From Thalassia testudinum (lineage: Eukaryota; Streptophyta; Magnoliopsida; Alismatales; Hydrocharitaceae): a stretch of 64,000 bases of DNA. Where the stretch lies: NCBI GenBank assembly GCA_037157565.1, contig JAZHRO010000063.1, forward strand, positions 13,126,001 through 13,190,000, read 5' to 3'. Shown piece by piece: positions 54,999 through 64,000 of this stretch (position 1 is the first letter of the stretch; each line of letters begins with the position of its first letter). A program made the position numbers and the translations under genes. The notes below the pieces were generated by a model that was not told the DNA's origin, searched no databases, and saw only the letters and a program-made list of their open reading frames with translations.

Positions 54999-55320
54999 TG
55001 ATTGCACAATAATTCATGCCGTTAAATAACTCATCTTATGTTATTTCCTTACTTTACACATTTAGTATTAGATAAATATTATGCATTTTGTAAATATATG
55101 CATTCATGCATTTTAAGAGAGGAAGATAGAGAGGGAGATAGATCCCCCATTTCTACTTCATTTCTACCACCTAACACCATACCACCTAGTCACCTACAAT
55201 AATTCCCTAACAACCTAAGTGCTTAACCACAAAAAACCCAAAATATCCTATTCTATTCCCTAATAGCACTACTTGTTTGCTCCCTACCCCATACTCACCT
55301 ATTTAACCCCCTAATGATAA
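54999..55320 (+). repeat. 3' LTR of element C, first 322 bases
   Basis: Starts TGATTGCACAATAATTCATG directly after the purine tract; element E's LTR starts alike. Breaks off at 55320 where element I begins. Confidence 0.72.
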
Positions 55321-58026
55321 TGTTATCATCAGCCATATTTAGCTTTAATTAGTCATAATTATGGAATGAATGCTCCTACATAACCGCTAAAGGGCCATAA
55401 TTCACTAGAAATCCATTCTAAGGGAAAGATAGTAAAATAGGGGTAAAACTGCAGTTTAACAGAGTAGCTCAATTGCAGAACAATCATGGGATTTCTAAGG
55501 GGTTAATTAAAGGTTAAATGGTCTTAAATATCTAACAAGTCGGCTCGTGCAGACAGAAAAAGGTTCTCACGCATTATAAGAATTAAATGACATCTAAAAT
55601 CCTAAAAATAGACCAACTTAATCTACTGAGGTTCTGGTCAGGATATAATTCACATAAAACCTCTAAAAATTATAGAAAAATATTTTCTAGAGTTTGGTAT
55701 GATTGATTTGACCATTGGAACCAAATTTGACCAAAAATAATCCTAGATAGACAGTTGCCCTAATTTTGGTTTTTGGATAAATTACCTAGCCAAACAAGGT
55801 CAAAACCTAAATCTAACTTCACCATTGGATTTTTTTGGTCTAAATTAGGTTTGTACCAAAATTTGGACCCAATATGAGATTGTCTTAACCAATTTTGTAT
55901 TTTGGTCCTGACCCTTTTCTCTCACATGAATGCCCTTAACTTTGGAATTCCTTATAAATAGGCCCCTTTCTTTATCGTCACTCTTTACAAATAGGTCCCC
56001 TTGCCATTATAGCAGAGGAATCCAACTTCGACACCTTTGATTGAAGAGAACTCCTCTTATCAATGAATCCCTTCCAAAATTGGAAGGTAGATTCCTTAAG
56101 AAGTTCTCTTTCCAACGAATCTGATCTTGAGCCCAACAACCTTCCCAATCTCTCATGCAAATGCATTAGAGATTCGGGTATCTCATGGGTTTCTAACTCC
56201 GCCGACCTTCCAAGGTTGAAAGCTTGGATTCCAAGCTTCAACCGCCCTCTACTGCCTATATAAAGGAACACCAGGGCTTGCCTGTTCTCCTCAACTAGGT
56301 TCAAGGCCAAAAATCTCTTCTTTTCTCTATCATGAGCGACCTCCAACCTAAGCTCTGGTGGACCATCTCGATCTCTCTCCTTTGCACCTCCAACAGCCAA
56401 ATTGGAAGCGCAACAACCTTCCCCATCTTCCTTTGCGTCTCACCGGTCACAAGGCCATCTTCCCCTCTCCTCGCTATCGTCCCCATCATGGAGGATTCAT
56501 CTTCACCGACACCAGCCGATCAAAGACGGTGGCATTCTCCCCCTTTCGTCCATTAGATTAGGGTTATTTTAGTTAGTTTATCATCTTAGCTTAGTTTTAC
56601 ACGACAAAAAACCAAAAACAAACCCTCAGCACCACCATTCACCTTCATCCCCTCCATCTCCGACGACCACTCTGGCGAGGATTCCCGTTCGCCACACACA
56701 GCCATCCCCCTCGCCACTGACTCCACAAGCTCCGCCATCACACGGAGGGCAAAAGTCCTCTATTTATTTCATTGATTTGCCTCTCCACGAGTCCTCCAAG
56801 CTCCACCATCACCATACTAACTCACTGAGGTCATACGACCTCCACACACACACTCATGCCATGCTGCACCCACTGGCATATTCGCCATCCTCATATGATC
56901 TTCCTAAGTTGTTTCAACAAGGTCAAAAGGCCGTATCTTGGATTTCAGGTGTTCATGGTTAGCCACCATTACCGTGAAGCTTTGAGTAAGCTTTGAAGCT
57001 CGCTTCTCAGCCAATAGCTTTAGGCGAAAGCATCAGGTGGTGTAGAATCATCAGGCGTACGTCTCCAAGTGGTCAATTGGGACATTAAATAAACATTGAA
57101 CGTGGATTGAATGAAGGAGTGTTGCGGCCTCTTATGCAAAGAAGACGGAGACTTTAGTCCAACATCGTTAACCACTAAGCGGCCGCGGTGACATAAATTG
57201 ATTTTGTGTCAGCAGTTGTTTGGCTCAACACAGAGGGGGGTGAGGTCCCCCGCCACCATCACACGCCTCACCCATGACACTACCATGCAAGCTTGGTCTA
57301 ACCTGTATACCTACCTAAACCTGTACACACACCTTGGCTGCTACCCCACGTCGGCAGCCCTTATCCCGGGTGCACTCTAGACCGATTACTCGACTACCTG
57401 GTACTGTGCATGACCTAGGTGGGTGGGAATGAGATGGAAACCCAAAGAGACAAATGAGAGAGAGAGAGCGTGGAGTTAATGGGGGGTTTTGCTCTATTGT
57501 GTAATGACTAACACTTAGCCACATTGAAGAAGAGTTCCCCCCTGTGCATAAAGGAAAAGAGAAGAAGAGGAAGGAGAGCTGAAGGGAGAAGAAGAGACAT
57601 AACCAAAGAAGAGAAGGTAAGGAAGAAGAACAATAGAAGAAAAATAGGAGTACTATAGCAATGCCTTTTAAGATGTCTGATTGAAAAATCAAACGTCTAA
57701 TCATCAGTTCCTTCATTTAATTATATTTGAGTATTTGTTATATATGTTAGACTAATAATTGGTGATCCAAATCACCATTATTTTGTCTAGATTTCCTTTT
57801 AACTCATCTTATGCTCATGTGCTACATTGTCTATTAGATTTTGAGTAATATATTATGCTCATTTACCTTGAGATTAGCGTCTGAATTCCTATTTTCTCCC
57901 AGCGAACAACCACGAACTTCATTTCTGACATTTGAGTTATAAATTTTATCTGTTCTTCAAGCTATTTTTGAGGAATTATTACTACAACGAACGCATCTTT
58001 TAAATCGCTCAATTCAGCCCGACTAA
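55321..58026 (+). repeat. 5' LTR of element I
   Basis: 2.7 kb, starting TGTTATCATCAG and ending CCCGACTAACA. TATA box CCTATATAAAGG at 56255-56266. U5 near 57760-58000 matches D's U5 in layout (GATCCAAATCACCATT against GGTTCAAACCACCATT; TACTACAACGAACG near the end). Confidence 0.72.
56255..56266 (+). promoter_or_regulatory. TATA box, LTR of element I
   Basis: CCTATATAAAGG. Confidence 0.75.
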
Positions 58027-58676
58027 CACCCCCTCCCCCTTCATGCGAGAAGGTCGGCATCCACCTCTACCACACTCCATAGATGCATACACTCTCACTC
58101 TCACAGCCAAACACTCTCATCTTGCCGACCACATCACTTTCCCTTCTCGTCTCTCCCACTCCTCCTCTCGCATATGTAGCTCTCTCTCACTAGTTATGAG
58201 AGAATGCTATAGGCAGGGAGAAGCTCCTCGTGGTTATAACCACTGCAATAAGATCCACCCCCGCCCAGCACCCTTCAAAGCAAGTGGGTGTGGTGGGTTC
58301 CCTTTTATTTTTACTTTTCTTTAGCTTATTTTAATAGCCAGTGGTGTTATTTGGAGCTCCTGGAGCTTCTACTCTATTTTGTACTGTTGAAGCTTAATCG
58401 CACTTCATTTTTAGTTCTAGCCACAAGCCCACTTCTCACTTTGTCGATGGCTATCACTCATGTACGCACACCCTTTCACCTTCAACTGATCGCAAGCCCA
58501 CCACCGCACCCTTTCTCTCTCCTCAATCCACAGGCTAGGTGAGAAACCCAACCAGTGGATTGTCACACCTTCCTGTACCGCCACACTCGTACGTGCCTTC
58601 TCCCATCCGTTGCAACGATTTGGTGATCAACAAGCTTCCCAGTTAGCTAGTCACCTATCTGAGGGGAACACCATCA
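58027..58676 (+). other. Interior of element I, non-coding
   Basis: About 650 bases, C-rich on the left and with no primer-binding site that I can recognise. A short tract, CTGAGGGGAACACCATCA, stands before the next LTR and could be a weak polypurine tract. No gag or pol. Confidence 0.45.
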
Positions 58677-60062
58677 TGGGCCCAAACTAACCACATTTCG
58701 TTAGATATGAATGATAAAAGCTCCTACATAATCATCTGAGCGTCATAACTCTACATTATTCTAATTGGAGAGAATTGAGAATCAAGGTTAATTCTATAAT
58801 TGTAATAGCACATCACAAAATTACATTAACCACCGAGTCAATCAAGGGATAAATAAAGGTCAAATAAGCTTAAAAGTCCAAAAAGTGGGTTAACACTAAC
58901 AAAAATGGGGTTTAACACATTTTGAGGACCACAATAGTACGTAAAACCCTAATTATCAACCTACTTAAAATAAAGAGCTTTTGGTCAATATAAAATTCAT
59001 CTAAATCTCCTAAAACTCATAGAAAAATATTCTAAGAGGTTTGGTACCTTTGGTTTGACCATTTGAACCTATTTTGACCTACAACAGAGCCTTAGATGAG
59101 ATTTTGTCCAGATTTGGATTTTTGTGCAAATTACTCCATCATATGTGGTAATAACTCAAATCCAACTTCACCATTAGCTTCCTTGAGTCCAAATTAGGTT
59201 GTTACGAAAATTTGGGCCCAATCAGAGTCCATCTTGACCTAGTTTGCAATTTAGTCCTTAAAATCTATGTTCTTCACATTGAAGCCCCTAACTTTCCTAA
59301 CTTTCTTATCATTTTCTTCATACTAGTCCCTGCCACCATTGTTGTGAAACCAAGATCAGTAGTAAGATTCGAGGGAGGATTCCTCCTTCAAATCAAAGCC
59401 AAATCTCTCCAAAATTGGAGAGATTGGTCCTCAAGCAATTCCCAATCATTCGAGCCCAATGAAAGACTCCATGGAGATCTTTAGAGCCCAGGTAAGCTTG
59501 AGATTTTAGGGGATCTTTTTCCCTAAAATCTCAAGAAATCTAAGCCTCTTTCCTTGATTTTAAGCTCATGTTGGAGCTCTAGAAGAAGCCCTCAACCCCA
59601 GATCATGCTCCGTAGTCAATTTCTAACTGGAAACTCCTCTCCCTATCCTCCTTCGGCTAGCCCCATAATCGTCTTCGATGACCTCCTCGATTTGCCTCCT
59701 TCGACTGTCCAACCATCAAATTGGATGCCCCTACAGTCTTCTCACTTCATCGCGTGTCTCTCCAGCCAAAGAGGGACTGCTCTTCACCTCTTCTATGTCT
59801 CCAACACCACATCGAACTCCATCGCCTTCTCCAACGCCAGCCAATCAAAGACAGCGTCTCCTCCTCCATCTCAACTCCTAACCTTCATCAATCTCTTCCT
59901 CTCCCTCTCATCTTCATTTCTATCTAGTTAGACTCTAGGATTGACCGTTGCTTCACCCTCAACACCGTCATCTTCCCTATGGCTGACACGAGCTTTGGCG
60001 AGCTTGCGCCGGCGCTACACTGCATGAAACCGCAGGCCACAACATCCATGAGCATCGCCACA
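58677..60062 (+). repeat. 3' LTR of element I, first piece
   Basis: Starts TGGGCCCAAACTAACC. It matches 55321 onward and D's LTR in blocks (GTACCTTTGGTTTGACCATT at 59043 against the same phrase in D at 15261). Cut at 60062 by element J. Confidence 0.65.
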
Positions 60063-61878
60063 TGATGATGAAAGCGTCGGTTCGTGACCGGTTTGTGTTA
60101 TATCGTTGTAGTAAAGCCGGTTGTCACCAACGTTTCATATAAAATTTTTATTACTCGGAAAACTGAAAGAGTTCCCGAGGTCGAACTCAGGGAGCAAGTT
60201 GTATTCTAGAGATATACAAGTTCTATTACAAAAATAAAGAGAGAGAGAGAGAGATGAAAAATTGGCTTCTTCTTCTTTTCTTCTTTCTTCCTCTTTGTCT
60301 TTGGTTCTTCCTGTTCTTCTTCTTCTTCTTCTGCTTTCTTCAGATTTTCCCCTCGTGCTCTTCTTCTTGTTTCCTTTCTTTCTTTTTCGTCAGATCATCT
60401 TCTTCTTTTCTTGCTTCTTGCTTCTCTTCATTCCTTCTTCTTCTTTGTCTTCACCTGCCTTGACTTCTCTTTTTCTTCTCTCGCGATGGCCGTTGCTCTT
60501 CCTTCTTCTTCAGCGGGTCTTCTTCTTCTTTGGCTGCTGACCTTCCGTCGTCTGCCCCGGTGCTGAGACGACTTAACAATGCCTTCGCTACAGTGCAGCA
60601 GCTCCTTCTTCTTCAGCGGGTCTGCTTCTTCTTCTTTGGCCTGCACACTTCAGAGTTTATTCGTCAAGACAAAAACCTACTCTACCCCCCTTCCCCGCGT
60701 ATCTCTCTCTCTGAAATCACTCCTCGGAAGCTCTCCCAGAGCGCTATCGGGTAATCGGGTTCGGGTCAGGCCCGGGTCCAGGCCCACCGGCGTGCATGGT
60801 GGGCGAGGAGTGCAGGTCAGTCTAATCGGGTCGGGCCAGGTCCGCGGAGCGTGGTCACGGACGAGGCCGAGTCGGGTCGGGTCGGGTGAGAGGGACCTCA
60901 CCCCGTGGTAACTGAGGCAAACAGCGTATGGCAGTTTTTCAATTTATGTGTCCGCGCGCCTTTGAGAGATTCCGAGGTGGGACTAAATGTCCCACCCCAA
61001 TTCTCTTACGCCTGCAGCAGGGATGGTGCTCCCAATTGCATCGGCTGTTGAGGCGTACAGCTCCAATCGAGGGCCAGGGTGTGTGCGTGAGACTCTTCCG
61101 CGCTGGCCGTGGCTATTCAATCTGGGATATCTCGGCTTGGAGCAACCTCGAGCAGGCTTCGAGCTTCCTCGCCAATGGCGGTCAAGGCCTGGAACCTGAA
61201 ACCAATGGCACGGCCTCTCGGCCAAATCAGACAGGCGGAGGACCTTCGCCGTGGCACGGCGAAGGTGGTCAGGGGGTCTGCAGGGGGCGAGATGGAGCTG
61301 TTAGGTCGTCCTAGGTCAGACTGTGAGCGAGGGAGTGGGTGTGTTCGGTGGGTCTGCAGAGGGTGTTTGGTGGGAAGTGGAGGGGCGGAAGAGGATCAGG
61401 GTGAGGAGGCGGAAGTTCTGCGGTGGTCGGCGAGCCGTGTGGGTCGCTGAGGTGATGGGAGCGGCTCGCCGGAGGGTGGTCGGAGGCGGAGAGGATGAGG
61501 GTGAACAGGGTCGGTAGAGGGCTTAATTGACTAAATCGAAAGCGGGGAAAGAAAGAGGAGGAGAAGGGGAGTAAGTCTAACTTAACTGCAGGGACGAAGG
61601 GGGAGGAACAGGGCGACAGTCGTATCGACTGTCGCCGGAGAAGATGATGCTCAGGGAGAGGGGCGGCGGCGAGCAGAAGGCTGGAGAGGCGCCAGCTGGG
61701 TGCGGCGTGGCGCGGGAAGAGCAGGGGAGGAGGTCTCTGCTGCTGGTAGTGCGGCAGAGCGAAGAGGTGGAGGGAGAGGAAGTCGCCGGAGCTGGTGAGC
61801 GTCTGCCGGAGAAAGAAGAGACGAAAGCTGGGGGTTTTCTCCGTCAGATCCAGGCTGCCTTGGTCGGTGGAGCGGCGG

Positions 61879-61893
61879 GGGGTATTTATAGGG
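61879..61893 (-). promoter_or_regulatory. TATA box, LTR of element J
   Basis: CCCTATAAATACCCC on the minus strand, with the hairpin 61962-61995 upstream. Confidence 0.75.
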
Positions 61894-61961
61894 TTGAAGC
61901 AGGGAGGAAGGCGGAGGGAGACGACGTGTCTCCCTCGCCGGAGCATGGTCGGAATTCGAAC

Positions 61962-61995
61962 CCATACCGTCCGTGCGTTCGCACGGCCGGTATGG
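61962..61995. other. 16-bp-arm hairpin in LTR of element J
   Basis: Arms CCATACCGTCCGTGCG and CGCACGGCCGGTATGG around TT; fifteen of sixteen positions pair. It lies just upstream of the TATA box on the minus strand. Confidence 0.8.
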
Positions 61996-62816
61996 GGGGC
62001 TGCAAGGACCATGGGGGTGCTCCTGCGACGGCTGACGACGCAGGGCACCCCCCGGTACACATGCCAGGTCCTCCACCTTACCCTGCGCGGCGCCATGCTC
62101 CGCGCAAGGTCGCCGGAGCATGGTGCTGGCAGGGTTTTGCAGGAGGGACCTGTTTGCAAAGAACGAAGGAGAGTTAGGGGCCTAAATGCGAGGGTTCAAA
62201 AGTTGAGGGCCAAAGAGTAAATATATGAGGACCAAAGTGTAAAGTCGGTCAAGGAGGTTTCTTCTTAGGCTCAAGTTTTTATACATGACTAATTAGGACC
62301 TAAGGAATCTGATGGTGAATTTTATTTTCATATTAAACCTTGTTTGACCGGTCAATTTGCGCAAAAACCCAAATTAAGTTATTAATTGGGCATGGTTCTC
62401 AATGTAGGTCAAAATGGGTTCTAAAGGCCAAATTGAAGGTTCTAAACCCTAGAGATTATTTTTCTATGAATTTTAGAGGGTTTATTCTATTTTTACTTTG
62501 CCTCGAACCTTGTGAATTGGAGTGGGTTGTTTTAGGGTTACAGATTATCATTTGGTTCCTTGAAAGTGCTGTAGCCCTTGCTAGATCATCTCGTCCCACT
62601 TTTATTCTTATTAAGCTGTTCTGACCTGTGTTTGGGCCCTGAATTACCCTGTATGCAGATTATACTGGTAAAATTGCACTTTTACCCCTTATGACTGGTT
62701 TTCTTCTCAAACTCAGAATTCTCTGAGTTAAGCCTTTCCTTGAGATATGTAGGAGCTTTTATCCTTTGTATTGGGTCAAAATGAGCTAGTTATGGCTCAT
62801 GATGAGGTTCTCATCA

Positions 62817-62854
62817 TACCCCCATGCCTAGCTTTTGCTAGTCCCTTAGCAAAA
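62817..62854 (-). promoter_or_regulatory. PPT hairpin plus polypurine tract (element J)
   Basis: On the minus strand, arms TTTTGCTAA and CTAGCAAAA around GGGA or GGA, then GCTAGGCATGGGGGTA directly before the LTR. Confidence 0.85.
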
Positions 62855-64000
62855 AACTTAAGGTTTCAACCCTTGTTCTAGACCATGAAGTTTTCAATGG
62901 TTTTAGATAAGTGCCTTTTTATTTAAGCATAGATTAGGTTAGAATGCTGACCATAGGCCTAAAAGATACTCTAGTACCAATCAAGATCCAAATCTGTCTA
63001 GCCTTAGCCTCAGTCTTTTAGCAAAGGTTTTTAAGGCACGCAAGAACTAACCTAAGGTTTATTGGACTTCGTGGTTAAAGCACCCGTGCTTGAAATGATT
63101 TTAGCCCTGGCCCAGTTCGCAGTGCGTTTTGTAAGAGAGATAGAAAGTTTTTTCTGTTTGGAGAGTTTTCTCTCTCTTTTTCTTTTTAGTTCTAGTCTAG
63201 GGTTGGCTTTTCAACACGGTCTGTATCAGATTCCTTGCTCCCATCATCAATCCTCAAGGGTTCCTGGCGATCGATGCTTCGAGATAGCACCGCCCATGGC
63301 AACCCCCGGAACCCTGGCTATTGAGATTTCGAGATAATCCCATCCATGGTATTCCGTGGCCGAATCCAGACCCTGGCAATTGACACTTCGAGATAATGCC
63401 ATCCATGGAATCTGAACCAGCAGAGTGCTTACATGCCCCCCGTAGGATATGTAAATATCCTAAGAGACAAGCACCGAGGAGATGATATTTTGTTACGCAT
63501 CTTCGAGGGGATTTCCCGCCTCTCCGCGCTGGGAACTCGTCCAAATCAACTTGTGTTGATCGGCCATTCCTATTCTAGGTGTTCTTTTCAGATTTTTGCG
63601 ACGCTTCTGCGTGATTCTGATTTTTACGCTTACTGAACCAGGCTGTGTGTGAGATTAGGGTGCTTAGGTTACTGAGTCCCGTAAACCAAAAATTAGTTAA
63701 CGAGGTCGAATACTCCCTAAGCCTTAGACCTAATACTTCAGCTTTTCATTTTCCTCAACCTCTTGAGGAGTGTCCAGATCTTAATGAGTACTAAGAGTCT
63801 ATTCAAGAATGCCTAAGGTTTGCATTCTTACTAATCTTATTGTGCACTTTTCAGTTATTTTCTTGAATGAGGTCTAGAACTTAGGTTAATTCCTTAGTTC
63901 CTTACTAATGACTATCAACTTTTCTTATAATTTTGTGCTCCTTTTTCATTTTGTTTCTTCTCTCCTTCACAAAATTTTCCTTCTCCTCTTTTCCTCTTAT
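62855..64000 (-). other. 3' region of element J
   Basis: Non-coding as far as seen. It contains three imperfect repeats at 63265-63420 and a pyrimidine tract at 63940-64000 (purine on the sense strand). Confidence 0.6.
63265..63420. repeat. Three imperfect tandem units in element J 3' region
   Basis: Units of 45-60 bases, each with a variant of ATTGAGATTTCGAGATAA and CCATCCATGG (GATCGATGCTTCGAGATAGC, GCTATTGAGATTTCGAGATAA in two parts, CAATTGACACTTCGAGATAA in two parts). Confidence 0.75.

Larger units (their letters stand above)
14207..55320 (+). mobile_element. Element C: old outer Athila element, in five pieces
   Basis: Pieces: 14207-14895 (gag), 25688-26205 (gag), 32273-36325 (gag end, PR, RT, RNase H, IN), 41475-42557 (pol end, 3' region) and 54373-55320 (3' region, purine tract, start of 3' LTR). 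They read in one order and orientation and are separated by elements D, F, G, H and I. For F, G and H the joining points are proved by target duplications. The 5' LTR and gag start are not in the window, and the 3' LTR is cut by element I. Many stops and a changed RT active site show that it is the oldest layer. Confidence 0.8.
55321..60062 (+). mobile_element. Element I: long-LTR element of the D type, right end interrupted
   Basis: LTRs 55321-58026 and 58677-60062 (the latter cut by element J), with an interior of about 650 bases. The LTRs share with D the blocks CTCCTACATAA-type start, GGACC or CATAA plus AGGGTTAATT, ACATCACAAA, TTGACC plus AAAACC, and TAGGTACCTTTGG-like phrases. No gag or pol. 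The two LTRs of I also differ a good deal from each other, so they may be two separate solo LTRs of one family standing close together. Confidence 0.65.
60063..62816 (-). repeat. 3' LTR of element J, GC-rich
   Basis: 2.75 kb. On the minus strand it starts TGATGAGAACCTCATCATG and ends CTTTCATCATCA. TATA box CCCTATAAATACCCC on the minus strand (61879-61893), with a strong hairpin about 70 bases upstream (61962-61995). Downstream of the TATA box, 60740-61870 is GC- and CpG-rich; then come pyrimidine/TTC tracts (60260-60540), a GA microsatellite (60239-60254) and the CTGAGTTCGACCTCGGG phrase typical of U5. Several frames up to 282 codons cross this region on both strands but look like by-products of GC richness. 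Confidence 0.78.
60063..64000 (-). mobile_element. Element J: LTR retrotransposon, 3' end only in window
   Basis: Minus strand. One LTR (60063-62816) and 1.2 kb of its 3' region are visible; the rest lies beyond 64000. The LTR has a CpG-rich, GC-rich centre, unlike all other LTRs here. It is preceded by the usual PPT hairpin. Confidence 0.78.

Noticed and set aside
60254..60540. Phe/Leu-rich frames resembling membrane proteins
   Set aside because: They are translations of a TTC/CTT pyrimidine tract in U5 of J.
61311..62159. 282-codon open frame on the minus strand, with overlapping frames on the plus strand
   Set aside because: It lies wholly within the GC-rich LTR of J, crosses the TATA box and the hairpin, has a Pro/Ser/Leu/Arg-rich low-complexity content and no domain I recognise. 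Open frames on both strands are expected from GC richness.
60740..62200. CpG island of a host gene
   Set aside because: Boundaries TG...CA, a PPT and hairpin next to it, and a U5-like end show that it is part of an LTR. No exon structure is seen.
1..64000. CRISPR array or bacterial operon
   Set aside because: No regular repeat-spacer array and no bacterial genes; all content is of plant retrotransposon type.

Overview
This window reads as nuclear DNA of a flowering plant, from a transposon-dense, probably heterochromatic region. I find no host gene. Almost every base can be assigned to Ty3/gypsy LTR retrotransposons of the Athila type or to one L1-type LINE. The Athila evidence is a primer-binding site matching tRNA-Asp, the protease motif DLGASIN, FMDD-type reverse transcriptase, and an integrase with conserved [10 protein letters not shown] and SDGG blocks. 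The species cannot be named from the sequence.

Layout, using my own labels. Bases 1-593 are flank rich in a CTAATT motif. Element A (594-8242, +) is a complete non-autonomous element with target-site duplication CTCCT. Element B (8248-14206, +) is a decayed element with gag and protease remnants and a 3' LTR at 12787-14206. Element C (+) is the old outer element that carries most of the rest. Its gag, protease, RT, RNase H, integrase and 3' end lie in pieces at 14207-14895, 25688-26205, 32273-36325, 41475-42557 and 54373-55320.

Insertions into C: element D (14896-25687, +), with LTRs of 2.4-2.5 kb and only about 1 kb between them, itself interrupted by truncated element E (20495-25358, -). 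Element F (26206-32272, +) has target duplication AACAC/AGCAC. LINE G (36326-41461, -) has a 13-bp duplication. Element H (42558-54372, -) is the most complete Athila copy, with duplication CATTT. Element I (55321 to at least 60062, +) is of the D type, and its 3' LTR is interrupted by element J (60063 to beyond 64000, -), which has a GC-rich LTR.

How the parts work together: H is the model for an autonomous element (gag, PR, RT, RNase H, IN), although its frames are now broken. A, D and I lack recognisable pol but keep LTRs and polypurine tracts (and, in A and D, a primer site), so they probably moved with enzymes supplied in trans. A, F and H share leader and/or 3' untranslated blocks and U3 ends, so they form one family.

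Most unusual points: (1) a short hairpin directly before the polypurine tract in eight elements; (2) a full-length tRNA-Asp copy including CCA that joins two head-to-head LTRs inside F; (3) paired stem-loops around a purine tract in the 3' region of A, F and H; (4) dyads with covarying arms in U3; (5) a roughly 490-codon unrecognised reading frame in A. All coordinates and identities come from reading by eye; no alignment or search was run.
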